Below the pieces are notes generated by a model. That model was not told where the DNA came from. It searched no databases and worked only from the letters and a program-made list of their open reading frames with translations. Below, in pieces: positions 25,611 through 34,505 of a stretch of 53,370 bases of DNA. The translations under genes and the position numbers were made by a program. Positions within the stretch are counted from its first letter, which is position 1. Each line of letters opens with the position of its first letter. The stretch comes from Elusimicrobiota bacterium (lineage in GTDB: Bacteria; Elusimicrobiota; Elusimicrobia; 2-02-FULL-39-32): assembly GCA_016180425.1 (NCBI GenBank), contig JACPBF010000013.1, positions 1 through 53,370 of the forward strand, given 5' to 3'.

Positions 25611-26291
25611 CTACCAAACTTTAGACCGTTCTAGGATATAAACATCTACCTTTTTATGTTCCCAATTTCTAGATACAGCTTTATTTTCCACAAAAAGATC
25701 AATACGTTTCCCTTTAATCGCTGAACCTGTGTCTGAGGAATAGGCATACCCGTAGCCGGGAATATAAAGACGCATTCCTAAAGGAATAACGCTGGGATCT
25801 ACAGCTACTAATCCTCTTCTCACACGATGGCCGCTATAAGTAATGGTCCCTGGAACTTGCGGGTCACCCACCCAATAGGCAGTAGCGACCAGTCGTATTT
25901 TCTTCAGCTTAGAAAGATCATAAATTTTTATAGGGTAGTCTCTTTGATTTAAAAAAACCAATCTTTTTACAGGTTTTTTTTCAATTTTTTTAACTTTCTT
26001 TTTAGTTTCTACCTCTTTCCCATCATGAAAAATATGCTGGATGGTATAAACCGTGTTTTGCCGAACCCCTTCCTGAATCTCTACCTTGCGTAAATTTTTG
26101 GAAGTTCTTCTTTTCCACTCTAACACAAAATCCACAAGGCTATTTTCTTCTTCCACAGTCTCTTTAACGCGCACCACTTGCACTTTTTCTCCCCAACGAA
26201 TTTTTTCATTTAAAGAAGGCCGGACAATATCTTTTGAACTTAGTTCTACCTCAAATTGCTGTAAAAGTTCTGCCACAGTCCCTTTTTGCAA
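25611..26291 (-). CDS. YabE-like DUF348-G5-3D cell-wall protein; true start probably upstream
   Basis: The product contains a DUF348 segment, a G5-like region (VQVVRVKETVEEE... then QNTVYTIQHIFHDGKEVE) and a C-terminal 3D domain: LVATAYWVGDP, VRRGLVAVDPSVIPLGMRLYIPGYG and SDTGSAIKGKRIDLF, with the three conserved Asp residues of MltA-like lytic transglycosylases. The TTG at 26291 is the first ordinary start. The frame is open upstream to 26432 and encodes a basic stretch (NKKR), a membrane helix (VSFFVGLAILVSFATYGT) and the start of DUF348 (LEVDSKTHTRYSLQKG). The real protein therefore begins near 26423, where only an ATC codon is available. It probably acts on peptidoglycan. Confidence 0.88.
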   Translation of the reverse strand: MQKGTVAELLQQFEVELSSKDIVRPSLNEKIRWGEKVQVVRVKETVEEENSLVDFVLEWKRRTSKNLRKVEIQEGVRQNTVYTIQHIFHDGKEVETKKKVKKIEKKPVKRLVFLNQRDYPIKIYDLSKLKKIRLVATAYWVGDPQVPGTITYSGHRVRRGLVAVDPSVIPLGMRLYIPGYGYAYSSDTGSAIKGKRIDLFVENKAVSRNWEHKKVDVYILERSKVW

Positions 26292-26495
26292 AGAATAGCG
26301 CGTATGTGTTTTACTATCTACTTCTAAGGTGGTTCGCGCAAAAAATAAAAGTGTGCCATAAGTGGCAAAACTTACCAGAATTGCTAATCCAACAAAGAAA
26401 GAAACTCTTTTTTTATTTAAGATGAAATCTACTCGGCTACTTTAATTTGCAAAGAGCAAGCCCAGTAAGTTGAATGCTCCAAATGATAATTATAT

Positions 26496-27158
26496 CTACT
26501 TTGACTCGTATTCGTCTAAAAAAGGACGAAAACGCGCTTTTGCGCCTAACTTTAACACGAAATTTTCAAACTTTTCCTTATCTTGAACGCCCATCTCCAC
26601 AGCTGTAACAAAAGTCTCTGGTATTTTTTTAGCGCAAGCTCGAATAAACTCTAGGACGCTTTCAAAACCCTTTTCTTTAAATTCAGGCAAAGGACGATGA
26701 ACTTTTTTCCACTCCTCAGGATCTAAAGTATTTAAAGAGATCGAGACCACATCTAAAAATCCGGCTAGCTCTTGACTTATATCTCTACCGTTAATTAAAT
26801 TCCCTAATCCTATGGTATTTAAACGAATTTTTTTCGCGCCATGCTGTTTTAAATACAAAGAAATTCTTTCCATTTCAAGCAGACGATAGGACGATTCCCC
26901 ATACCCGCAAAAAACAATTTCTGAATAGCGCTCTGGATTTTGGATGGTTGCAAGCACCTCTTCCACAGAGGGTTCTTTTGGCAAAAGAAGATTGTAATTC
27001 CTATACATGTATTCCCATGAAAACTTAATGCAAAAAGAACAGGCCGTAGGGCACCGTGGAGTAATGTTTAAATACAAGGCATCCTTATACTGATAAGATA
27101 ATGCCGGCAGCTTTCTTTGCTCTATTTTCATATCTTTAATTTTATATGTTAGATTCAT
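26496..27158 (-). CDS. TatD-associated radical SAM protein
   Basis: The 220-residue protein has LYLNITPRCPTACSFCIKFSWEY, with cysteines in CX3CX2C spacing for the 4Fe-4S cluster, and later FCGYGES and IRLNTIGLGNL, typical radical SAM strands. It matches the short radical SAM family that is linked to TatD genes; tatD is 73 bp upstream on the same strand. The substrate is unknown, and a tRNA or nucleic-acid quality role is often guessed. MKIEQRKL at residue 10 is an alternative start. Confidence 0.88.
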   Translation of the reverse strand: MNLTYKIKDMKIEQRKLPALSYQYKDALYLNITPRCPTACSFCIKFSWEYMYRNYNLLLPKEPSVEEVLATIQNPERYSEIVFCGYGESSYRLLEMERISLYLKQHGAKKIRLNTIGLGNLINGRDISQELAGFLDVVSISLNTLDPEEWKKVHRPLPEFKEKGFESVLEFIRACAKKIPETFVTAVEMGVQDKEKFENFVLKLGAKARFRPFLDEYESK

Positions 27159-27231
27159 TTAACCCGTATTTTGCAATCTTGCGTGTCGGAGGAGACGAAC
27201 GAGGACGCGACTTTTTCATCTTGGGTTCGCA

Positions 27232-28113
27232 CTATCTAATAATATTCGGGGTCAATCTAAATAATTTAAAAGCGTTTTGGGTTGTGATTCGGGCAATTTC
27301 ATCTAAACTTTTTCCATAAAGTGTTGCCAAAGCTTCAGCAATTAAAATAAGATAAGAAGACTCATTCCTTTTGCCTCGATACCCTTGCGGGGGAAGATAG
27401 GGCGCATCGGTTTCCAAAACAATTTTGTTTTTCGGCACTTTAGAAAGTACCTCTCTTAAATTTTTAGCGCTCGGGTAGGTTAGAGGTCCATCCACTCCTA
27501 AATAAAAACCCAAATCCATGCAGCCTTCAGCAAATCCCAAATCTCCGGAAAAACAATGGATGACCCCTGGACAAAGATCTTTACGGCCCATGCCTCCAAA
27601 AAAACTTTTTAAAATCCTCAAAGTGTCTGCTTGAGCTTCTCTACAGTGAATAACAACTGGTTTGTTTAGCTCTGCAGCAACTTCTAAACATTTTCTAAAA
27701 AGAGAAATTTGATCTTCTCTGGAAGCAGCGCTTTTTACAAAATCTAGACCAATTTCGCCAATAGCTACGCACAGGGGGGAAAAAGCGAATTGATTCATTA
27801 TACCAAAATCAAACTGATCCATTCTCTGGGCATAATGGGGATGAAAACCGCAAGTCCAAAAAGCTAAAGGCTTTTGCAATTGAGTCTCTAAGGCCTGTGA
27901 ACCCAAATCAATATGAAAACTGGTTTTCGAGTCAGAATGAGAATCTTCTGCAAACTGCTTTGCTTTTTCCCAACTCTCAGGAGATTCGCCAATTTCTACA
28001 ATCCAGTGAATGCCTTTGGATTGAGCCCTTTCCAAAACTGCTAAACGATCCTGATCAAATTGAGGGTCACAAAGGTGCGCATGCGTGTCTATCAATTGAA
28101 TCCTAGAGATCAT
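27232..28113 (-). CDS. tatD: TatD family metal-dependent deoxyribonuclease
   Basis: The 293-residue TIM-barrel hydrolase shows LIDTHAHLCDPQFDQDR, AIGEIGLDF, PVVIHCREA, GVIHCFSG and IVLETDAPYLPPQGYRGKRN, which give all the metal-binding His, Glu and Asp residues. It is somewhat longer than the usual 260, due to an insert near residues 65-90. It likely removes nucleotides from DNA 3' ends. It overlaps metG by 4 nt, and a radical SAM gene follows. Confidence 0.93.
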   Translation of the reverse strand: MISRIQLIDTHAHLCDPQFDQDRLAVLERAQSKGIHWIVEIGESPESWEKAKQFAEDSHSDSKTSFHIDLGSQALETQLQKPLAFWTCGFHPHYAQRMDQFDFGIMNQFAFSPLCVAIGEIGLDFVKSAASREDQISLFRKCLEVAAELNKPVVIHCREAQADTLRILKSFFGGMGRKDLCPGVIHCFSGDLGFAEGCMDLGFYLGVDGPLTYPSAKNLREVLSKVPKNKIVLETDAPYLPPQGYRGKRNESSYLILIAEALATLYGKSLDEIARITTQNAFKLFRLTPNIIR

Positions 28114-29681
28114 AATTTTCTGGGAAATAAAATCTCCTGTTTCTGAATTCTTGTGCCCGGGGAATAAGTTGCAATAGGCTCTCTAAATACTTTCATGGCC
28201 ACTTCTTGTAGTTTAGATGACTCTCCTAGTTGCTGCCACATTCTTTGAGAAAGTTCAGGCATAAATGGATGATAAAGAGCGCTGAGCCAGCGCAATACAA
28301 TCAAAGTCTCAGCCAGAACGCTTTCGCAAAGCTCTGGATCAGTTTTTACTAATTTCCAAGGAGCATTGACTTCTAAATAACGGTTCGCTTCTCTAGCAAC
28401 TGCCAATCCCTCTTCTAACACTTCCTGAAAAGCGCTCTTTTCAAAAGACTCAATTATTTTCTTAGTTTTTTCTAGGATCAAAGGCATAAAAAAACCTTTT
28501 GGCAATTTTCTAATAACCCCTGCAAAATTTTTTTCAATCAAGGTGAGAGTTCTAGAAAAAAGATTGCCTAAATCATTGGCTAGTTCAAAATTATATCGCT
28601 TAAGCAAAGCTATTTTAGAAAAATCCCCATCTGCGCCAAAAGGCATTTCTCGTAAAAGAAAGTAGCGGAAAGGGTCTGCGCCAAACTCCTGACAAATTTC
28701 AATAGGATTAACTATATTCCCTTTGGATTTAGACATTTTATCGCCTTCCACAGTCCACCAGCCATGAGCAAAAACCTTTTTTGGTAAAGGCAGTCCCAAT
28801 GCCATAAGCATAGCAGGCCAAATCACTGTATGAAACCTAAATATCTCTTTACCCACAAAATGAATGTCGCACGGCCATGCCTCCTCAAATTTAAAATTGG
28901 ATGAAGATGAATGGGAACCCGCCTGATCATCTATTCCCACTAAGGACTTAAGTTCATAGTGGGTCGCGCTCAGGTAATTGATTAAAGCATCAAACCAAAC
29001 ATAAGCGGTATGGCCAAGAGCAAAGGGAACTGGAATTCCCCACTTTTCTTTAAGCCGTGACACTGATAGATCTTTCAGACCTTTCCGCACAAACTGAATC
29101 ATCTCTTGGGCGCGATGGTAAGGAGAAAGAAAATCAGGATTCTCTTTATAGTGTTGAAGTAACCGATCTGCGTACTTAGACAATTTAAAAAAATAGCTTT
29201 CTTCCTTTAGTTTTTCAACCATCTTTCCACATTCAGGGCACTGCCATCCGCTTGAAGCAACTCCTTTTAACTGATTTTCAAGCCAAAAACTTTCGCAAGC
29301 CACACAATACCAATCTTCATAAAAACCCTTATAAATTTCACCTTGATCATAGAGCCTTGTAAGAATGGCTTGAACTGTTTTTACATGGCGAGTTTCTGTG
29401 GTGCGAATAAAATCATCATTTGAGATGTTTAACAGTTTCCATAAGGATTGAAACTCTGCTGACATGCGGGTGGCATATGCTTCAGGAGTAATGCCAGTTT
29501 GAAGGGAGGCTTGAGCAATTTTAGAACCATGTTCATCTGTGCCGGTAAGAAAAAAAACTTTCTCTCCCTGCATCCTTTTCCATCTGGCTAAAACATCGGC
29601 TGCAATTGTGGTGTAGGCATGGCCAATGTGCGGACGGTCATTGACATAATAAATGGGGGTGGTTATGTAAAAACTTTTCAC
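28110..29681 (-). CDS. metG: Methionyl-tRNA synthetase
   Basis: The 523-residue class I enzyme charges tRNA-Met. TPIYYVNDRPHIGHAYTT holds the HIGH motif, KMSKSKGN near residue 314 is the KMSKS loop, and WYCVACESFWLENQL with CPECGKM forms the zinc knuckle. It stops after the anticodon-binding helical domain, without the C-terminal tRNA-binding EMAP-like domain found in many homologues. It follows holB with 1 bp between them. Confidence 0.96.
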   Translation of the reverse strand: MKSFYITTPIYYVNDRPHIGHAYTTIAADVLARWKRMQGEKVFFLTGTDEHGSKIAQASLQTGITPEAYATRMSAEFQSLWKLLNISNDDFIRTTETRHVKTVQAILTRLYDQGEIYKGFYEDWYCVACESFWLENQLKGVASSGWQCPECGKMVEKLKEESYFFKLSKYADRLLQHYKENPDFLSPYHRAQEMIQFVRKGLKDLSVSRLKEKWGIPVPFALGHTAYVWFDALINYLSATHYELKSLVGIDDQAGSHSSSSNFKFEEAWPCDIHFVGKEIFRFHTVIWPAMLMALGLPLPKKVFAHGWWTVEGDKMSKSKGNIVNPIEICQEFGADPFRYFLLREMPFGADGDFSKIALLKRYNFELANDLGNLFSRTLTLIEKNFAGVIRKLPKGFFMPLILEKTKKIIESFEKSAFQEVLEEGLAVAREANRYLEVNAPWKLVKTDPELCESVLAETLIVLRWLSALYHPFMPELSQRMWQQLGESSKLQEVAMKVFREPIATYSPGTRIQKQEILFPRKL

Positions 29682-29682
29682 T

Positions 29683-30537
29683 TCAAAAGCAGAAAGAAAA
29701 AAGAAGCGGCTCTAAGATAAAAGGGGGATAGACATTTTTCTTTAGCTCTTCTTGAGACTGTAAAATTAATTCCAAACGATTTAAATTTTTTTCCTGTGGA
29801 TCAGCTCTTAAATTCTGGACACATTTTAAGGTTAAAATTTTTAAAAAAAACTCTGCCTGTTTTTTCTGGGTTGTTTTTTTAGATTCAAAAATTTTACTTA
29901 AAAGAATTTGGGGTTCCTTATATTTTCCTGAAAGCGCTTCCTCTGCCAGTTTTTCAAAATTTGAGACTTCTTTCTCTAAAATCATCCCTAGCTGCGGAGG
30001 AGCAAAACAGATTTTCCTGCACCTGGAGCGAATGGTAGAGATGATGCGTTCAGAACTCTGGGTAAGCAAAATCCAATGAGAATTTTTAGAGGATTCTTCT
30101 AAAACTTTTAGTAATGCATTGGAAGACTCTAAATTCAGGGATTCGGCTTGGTCAATGATAAAGACTCTTTTTCTGCCTTCTAAAGGACTGAGATACGACT
30201 GTTGAATTAAAATACGAATCGCTTCAATTCTTAATTCTTTTTGTTTAAATCTCTCTTCCTCGTTTAATCCTAACAGAGTCCCTTGGGATTCAAAATCTAA
30301 AATAAAAAGATCCACATAATTTTGACTGTTAATTTTTTTGCAGGAACCGCAAGAATCGCAAGACTCTATCCCACATTTTTCACAATTAAGAGCTTTGACA
30401 AATTCAAGCGCGGTTTTTCTTTTCCCACCCCCTTCGGGTCCCACAAAAAGATAACTCTCTGCAACGCGTTTTGAAAAAAGATCTGCCTTAAGTAAAGAAA
30501 CAGCTTTCGATTGTCCAACAATATTTTTAAAACTCAT
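29683..30537 (-). CDS. holB: DNA polymerase III delta' subunit
   Basis: The 284-residue clamp-loader protein has FKNIVGQSKAVSLLKADL at the start, the P-loop-like YLFVGPEGGGKRKTALEF, the zinc cluster CEKCGIESCDSCGSCKK, EAESLNLESSNALLKVLEES-type sequence and the SRC motif in TIRSRCRKI. It lies directly downstream of tmk with a 4-nt overlap, a classical arrangement. The P-loop departs from GxxGxGKT (GGGKRKT), as expected for a delta' that does not hydrolyse ATP. Confidence 0.92.
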   Translation of the reverse strand: MSFKNIVGQSKAVSLLKADLFSKRVAESYLFVGPEGGGKRKTALEFVKALNCEKCGIESCDSCGSCKKINSQNYVDLFILDFESQGTLLGLNEEERFKQKELRIEAIRILIQQSYLSPLEGRKRVFIIDQAESLNLESSNALLKVLEESSKNSHWILLTQSSERIISTIRSRCRKICFAPPQLGMILEKEVSNFEKLAEEALSGKYKEPQILLSKIFESKKTTQKKQAEFFLKILTLKCVQNLRADPQEKNLNRLELILQSQEELKKNVYPPFILEPLLFSFCF

Positions 30538-31178
30538 TTTATTTTACTTTCTATCTCTTTTAAAATTTTCTGGTGCAGTTCTTTTACGATTCCTTTTGCA
30601 GAAAGGATCTTGACCCTTTTAGGATTTTTTTTTGCAATGGCAAAATAACCTTTGCGCACCCTCTGGTGGAAATAAAGGCTCTCCAGCTCTAAGCGGTCCC
30701 CTCCATTTTTTCCTTTCATTTTCTTAATCCGCCGAAGCCCTTCTTCTGCCGGGATATCCAGCACAATAGTCAAATCTGGAATCAAATTCTCTGTAGCGAT
30801 AGAATTGAGCTGCTCAATCAAACTTAAGGCGATTCCACGCCCATATCCTTGATAGGCAATGGTCGCGTCCCCATAGCGCTCACAAATAATGCACTCCCCT
30901 TTTTCTAAACCAGGCCGAATCACTTCCTCTGTATGTTGAGCTCGGCTCGCTTCGTAAAGCAAAAGCTCAGCTAAAGGGGAAATTTTGTAATCCGGATTAA
31001 GAATGATTCTTCTTACGTCTTCGGCAAAAAATGTGCCGCCTGGTTCGCGAGTGTGAAGAACCTTAAATCCTTTTTCCATCAAAGCTTCTTTCAATAATTT
31101 TGACTGGGTCGTTTTGCCGCAGCCGTCCGGCCCTTCCAAAGTAATAAAAAATCCTTTATATTTTCTTTTCATGCGCAA
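30534..31178 (-). CDS. tmk: Thymidylate kinase
   Basis: The 214-residue kinase phosphorylates dTMP to dTDP. It has FITLEGPDGCGKTTQSKLL (P-loop), VLHTREPGGTFFAEDVRRI, CERYGDATIAYQGYGRG and the lid motif near GGDRLELESLYF. The length is typical. It starts a tmk-holB-metG-tatD run with overlaps of 4 nt or gaps of 1 bp, so these are probably one operon. A nucleotidyltransferase module lies upstream. Confidence 0.96.
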   Translation of the reverse strand: MRMKRKYKGFFITLEGPDGCGKTTQSKLLKEALMEKGFKVLHTREPGGTFFAEDVRRIILNPDYKISPLAELLLYEASRAQHTEEVIRPGLEKGECIICERYGDATIAYQGYGRGIALSLIEQLNSIATENLIPDLTIVLDIPAEEGLRRIKKMKGKNGGDRLELESLYFHQRVRKGYFAIAKKNPKRVKILSAKGIVKELHQKILKEIESKIK

Positions 31179-31187
31179 AAGCTAATC

Positions 31188-31718
31188 TTATTTAAACAAT
31201 GTTTTATATTTGGCCAAAAATTGAATATCTTTTTCCCGGCCCGCGATTCTTTTCGATTCAATCAGATCGTCCAAACATGCCACAGGAAAAGAAAAATTCA
31301 AATTCTTATCCTTCATATAAACCGCTCTTTTAACCATATCCTCAAACGCAAACCCCGAAACATCAAATAAAATCTCAACAATAGTTTTATAAGGACCTTC
31401 GGCAACAATGATAGATCCTTCCCTAAAAATTCTTGAAGCCAAACCTTTTGATATCATTTTTATTGGACGCAATGAGCCGGATTTTAATTTATAGCAACAT
31501 GAAAAATCAGAATTTTCTAAAGATTTTAAACAGCGCATGACGTTTTCTACCGTTAAACGAATAAAAACATCATAATCCATTGTTGAAATAATATGAAGAG
31601 AGCTTGGAGCATGATAATTAATCGCTGAAACCCCAATGACTAAATACTCAACTTTTAAAATATTAAATTGTTTTAAGACTTGATGATATGGATTGACTAG
31701 TTCAAATTTTCTGGACAT
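31188..31718 (-). CDS. Nucleotidyltransferase-like protein of a two-gene XRE module
   Basis: The protein (about 176 residues) has a nucleotidyltransferase-like core: VEYLVIGVSAINYHAPSSLHIISTMDYDVFI, giving a G-S-like strand and a DYDV acidic pair. The canonical GG is altered to GVSA, so activity is uncertain. It ends with ESKRIAGREKDIQFLAKYK, as found in nucleotidyltransferase antitoxin or toxin families. I chose the ATG at 31718. It overlaps the XRE regulator gene by 17 nt, which marks a coupled module. Confidence 0.65.
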   Translation of the reverse strand: MSRKFELVNPYHQVLKQFNILKVEYLVIGVSAINYHAPSSLHIISTMDYDVFIRLTVENVMRCLKSLENSDFSCCYKLKSGSLRPIKMISKGLASRIFREGSIIVAEGPYKTIVEILFDVSGFAFEDMVKRAVYMKDKNLNFSFPVACLDDLIESKRIAGREKDIQFLAKYKTLFK

Positions 31719-32028
31719 GGTCTTTTTGCCTTTGATGAATAAGCATGAGATTGGCAACCCAGGATTTATCCTCTTTAAGATTTAAATTTCTATGCACATA
31801 ATTAAAAATATTTCTCCATTCTTTACTTTTTAAATCTTCACCGTCATCTACGAGATCTGTGATTTTGCACCCAAGAGAAGATTGAATCCGAAAAAGCTGC
31901 CCTAAAGTCATACTCTGAACTCCATTGGCGTATCTGGATAAGCTAACTCTTGGAACCCCAGTAATCATGGACAAACGACTTAAGGTAATTGAATGTTCCT
32001 TACAGTACTCTTTAAGTCTTAAATACAT
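31702..32028 (-). CDS. XRE-family helix-turn-helix regulator
   Basis: The 108-residue protein has an N-terminal Cro/CI-type domain (residues about 3-62): LKEYCKEHSITLSRLSMITGVPRVSLSRYANGVQSMTLGQLFRIQ. The remainder (KEWRNIFNYVHRNLN) is helical and of unknown role. It precedes the nucleotidyltransferase-like gene and is itself preceded by a perfect 18-bp palindrome, a probable autoregulatory site. This looks like a toxin-antitoxin-like unit. Confidence 0.85.
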   Translation of the reverse strand: MYLRLKEYCKEHSITLSRLSMITGVPRVSLSRYANGVQSMTLGQLFRIQSSLGCKITDLVDDGEDLKSKEWRNIFNYVHRNLNLKEDKSWVANLMLIHQRQKDHVQKI

Positions 32029-32036
32029 AGATCGAT

Positions 32037-32054
32037 TGTAACTAATTAGTTACA
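32037..32054. promoter_or_regulatory. Perfect 18-bp palindrome, candidate XRE operator
   Basis: TGTAACTAATTAGTTACA is its own reverse complement and lies 8 bp upstream of the XRE gene's ATG. XRE regulators typically bind such sites at their own promoters. Confidence 0.6.
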
Positions 32055-32115
32055 GTTTTTCAACCCCCCTCCATAAAGGTTTGACGCTAGAGACAACTCT
32101 TGCATGCTCACAAAT

Positions 32116-32997
32116 TTAAGAAAGGTCTCTATCTAATGCTCTAAAGATCATGGCTGCGCCAATTAATTTTTGAGCTTGGTCTTTTATGGAAAAAAAGTGA
32201 CAAGAAAGTTTTAAAAAAGTTTGACCTTGCCGCTCTAAATTCAGCTCTTTAGTTCGCATTCCATCCTTGGATTGCAGGGTTTGAGTTAGCTCCTCTAAAA
32301 GAGAAGGATAGGAGTTGAATGCCTCATTCATTTTTTTCCCAATTAAATCCTTTCCAGAAAGTAAAAGAAATTTTTCAGCTATAGGATTAAATTCTGTAAT
32401 AATAGAGGAACTATTAATCACAATGACCCCTGTAGGAAAAGTGGAAGTAAATTTTTCATTCACGCTCTTTAAAGATACAAGCTCTAAATAAAGTCTGCCA
32501 TTTTCTAAAGCAATGGCTGCTTGTTTGCCAATTAAAGCAAGTAGATCCAAATCATTTTTGTTAAAAGCAGAACTTTTTTTATTTAAAATCTCAATCACTC
32601 CTAAAACATCCTCTGTGCTAGAGATTGGAGCGCAAATCATGCTTTTAGTTTTGTATCCGGTAAGAGTATCGAACTGGGGATTAAATCTAGAATCTTTCTG
32701 AACATCTTCTACCAAGACAGGCTGGTTAAATTGAGCTGCCCAGCCGCAGATCCCTTTTCCATAAGCAAAAGGCACCTCTTCTGAAATCATCTCCACCATG
32801 CTTTTCTTTGGACCTAAACAGCCCTTTAAAACCAAGGTCTTTTTTTGTATGTCGCAGACAAAAAGAGAAGCAGCATCCGCATCAATCGCTTTTAGAAGAT
32901 TTTCCAGTAAATAAACGTAAATTCTATCGGACTGATACAGAAAATGAATATTCTTCAAAATATCGTAAAGCACATTGAGATGATAGGTTCCTAGCAT
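32116..32997 (-). CDS. GAF-PAS sensory protein without output domain
   Basis: The 293-residue soluble protein contains a GAF domain (about 25-165), seen in ADAASLFVCDIQKKTLVL, GKGICGWAAQFNQPVLVEDV and MICAPISSTEDVLGVIEILN. A PAS domain follows (about 180-290), with GVIVINSSSIITEFNPIAEKFL. No kinase, GGDEF or other effector follows. The order resembles the sensory half of a histidine kinase that has lost its catalytic part, or a protein partner. GGAGA lies before the ATG. Confidence 0.85.
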   Translation of the reverse strand: MLGTYHLNVLYDILKNIHFLYQSDRIYVYLLENLLKAIDADAASLFVCDIQKKTLVLKGCLGPKKSMVEMISEEVPFAYGKGICGWAAQFNQPVLVEDVQKDSRFNPQFDTLTGYKTKSMICAPISSTEDVLGVIEILNKKSSAFNKNDLDLLALIGKQAAIALENGRLYLELVSLKSVNEKFTSTFPTGVIVINSSSIITEFNPIAEKFLLLSGKDLIGKKMNEAFNSYPSLLEELTQTLQSKDGMRTKELNLERQGQTFLKLSCHFFSIKDQAQKLIGAAMIFRALDRDLS

Positions 32998-33146
32998 GGA
33001 TTCTCCTTATATATAAAATCTATCTTCTTACGGCAACTTATGCAATTCTACAAAAAAGCTCTTTTCACAAACAAATGAATCTTTATCCTTAAGAAGCCGC
33101 CCTTGGGGTTCTGGGCGATTCTGGGGGTTAGGATCATTTTCTGATT

Positions 33147-34505
33147 TTACCAACTTGTGTTAATTTCGCGCCAATAACGTCTTGTAGGTTTTTGATTCAA
33201 GGTTAAAATGCCTGTAGAAATATCCGCATCATAATAGACTGATATAGACTGGGGATTTGTGGCTTGAGCCATATCTAAAACTCCTATAATATTTAAATTT
33301 GTTCCAGAATTACTGATATTCTCAAAATAACAATATGCATGAAATAAAACATCCGAGACAATAAAATTGTTTCCAGCCCCAGAAGCAGAAAATGCAGTTG
33401 CATTCGTATCTTGAGCGCTGCTCCATCCCAAAGTACTATTGCCATGAGTTCCATTGTAAAGATACTCTTTTTGAGCATCGGATGGTATCTTCGCGGTACG
33501 ATTGGGTAGAGTAGTGGCGCCATTGACAGATAAAGTTGTAAAGGGAGCGATAAAAGCTCTGCAAAAAATTTGGGAAGAGGCATCACGGCTATCTAAACTA
33601 TAATCTGCTTCTAAAAAAATTACAGAGGTAGAGTTGCTAAAAGTGTAGGTTCCTGCTCCAGGCCAAGCTTTAATAGCAATCTCTTCTGTTGCTGGAAAAT
33701 AGCCAGAACCAGTGGGGGTGGAAGCAGCTAATCTTCCTGAACTACTAGCGCTGCCTGTTCCATTCGATTTGTAGAATGAAGGAACAGAAGAATTTTTTGC
33801 TAAGGTTCTATAAGAGTCTAGATCAATGGTTGGAGGTTGATCTAGATTCGAGGAATGGCAATAATAATCATAAGTTCCATCCCAAGTTTCAGAACTATCT
33901 CCGTGAGGTCCGCTGGCGCTGGTGGGAGTCCGTTCATCAAGATACCCCTTCACCATCTTGCGTGGAAAGGCTGAATTATTGTCTGGGGAATTCGGAAGAT
34001 CTACATCCCCATAGCATACGATAGGACCCCAATGTACGCGCGTGCCTGACTTATAATCCAAATTAGAACGAATCTGCATACCTGCTTCTATCCCGCTTTT
34101 ATAGTATTCAGCTTCCAATGCCCTTACTTCATCTGTTGACTTATCTCTGCCAATGGATCGAACAATCACTCGTCCTGAAACAGAGCCTGTAGTAAGCTTT
34201 ACCTTATATTCTCCTTGTTTGCCGCCATCCAAACCTGTAGAAGCATAAACTATATCAAAATTGTAACCTGAAATTGCTGCGCCTGTAGAAGCAGCAGTAT
34301 AAACCGCGTCTGACTCCTGCATTTTCCATACCCCGCGATCTAAACCCTGCTCTGCCATGTGAAAAGCTATAGAAGTTTTTTTCTGTTTTACAGACCATTT
34401 AGTTTCATTTTGAAAAAGATAAACAAATGCAGGCAAAAATATGGCGAGCACAAGCAATGTAAGAATCGCCCCGATTAAAATAATGCCTTTAGAATCCTTT
34501 TTCAT
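33147..34505 (-). CDS. PilX-like minor pilin / pilus assembly protein
   Basis: The 452-residue protein starts with a basic residue group and a single hydrophobic helix (GIILIGAILTLLVLAIFLPAF), then AFHMAEQGLDRGVWKMQ, the PilX-type motif. The rest is rich in Ser, Thr, Gly and Asn and looks like an extracellular beta structure. The classical GFTLxE cleavage motif is reduced here to KGIILIG without the Glu at +5. The ATG overlaps the PilW-like stop by 1 nt. It is the third gene of the pilin cluster. Confidence 0.75.
   Translation of the reverse strand: MKKDSKGIILIGAILTLLVLAIFLPAFVYLFQNETKWSVKQKKTSIAFHMAEQGLDRGVWKMQESDAVYTAASTGAAISGYNFDIVYASTGLDGGKQGEYKVKLTTGSVSGRVIVRSIGRDKSTDEVRALEAEYYKSGIEAGMQIRSNLDYKSGTRVHWGPIVCYGDVDLPNSPDNNSAFPRKMVKGYLDERTPTSASGPHGDSSETWDGTYDYYCHSSNLDQPPTIDLDSYRTLAKNSSVPSFYKSNGTGSASSSGRLAASTPTGSGYFPATEEIAIKAWPGAGTYTFSNSTSVIFLEADYSLDSRDASSQIFCRAFIAPFTTLSVNGATTLPNRTAKIPSDAQKEYLYNGTHGNSTLGWSSAQDTNATAFSASGAGNNFIVSDVLFHAYCYFENISNSGTNLNIIGVLDMAQATNPQSISVYYDADISTGILTLNQKPTRRYWREINTSW

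Noticed and set aside
27159-27231. Possible small RNA or tRNA in the gap between tatD and the radical SAM gene
   Set aside because: No cloverleaf, no conserved loop and only short partial pairing.
33085-33125. GC-rich hairpin after the pilin cluster as a terminator
   Set aside because: Only five paired bases and no U-tract; not convincing.
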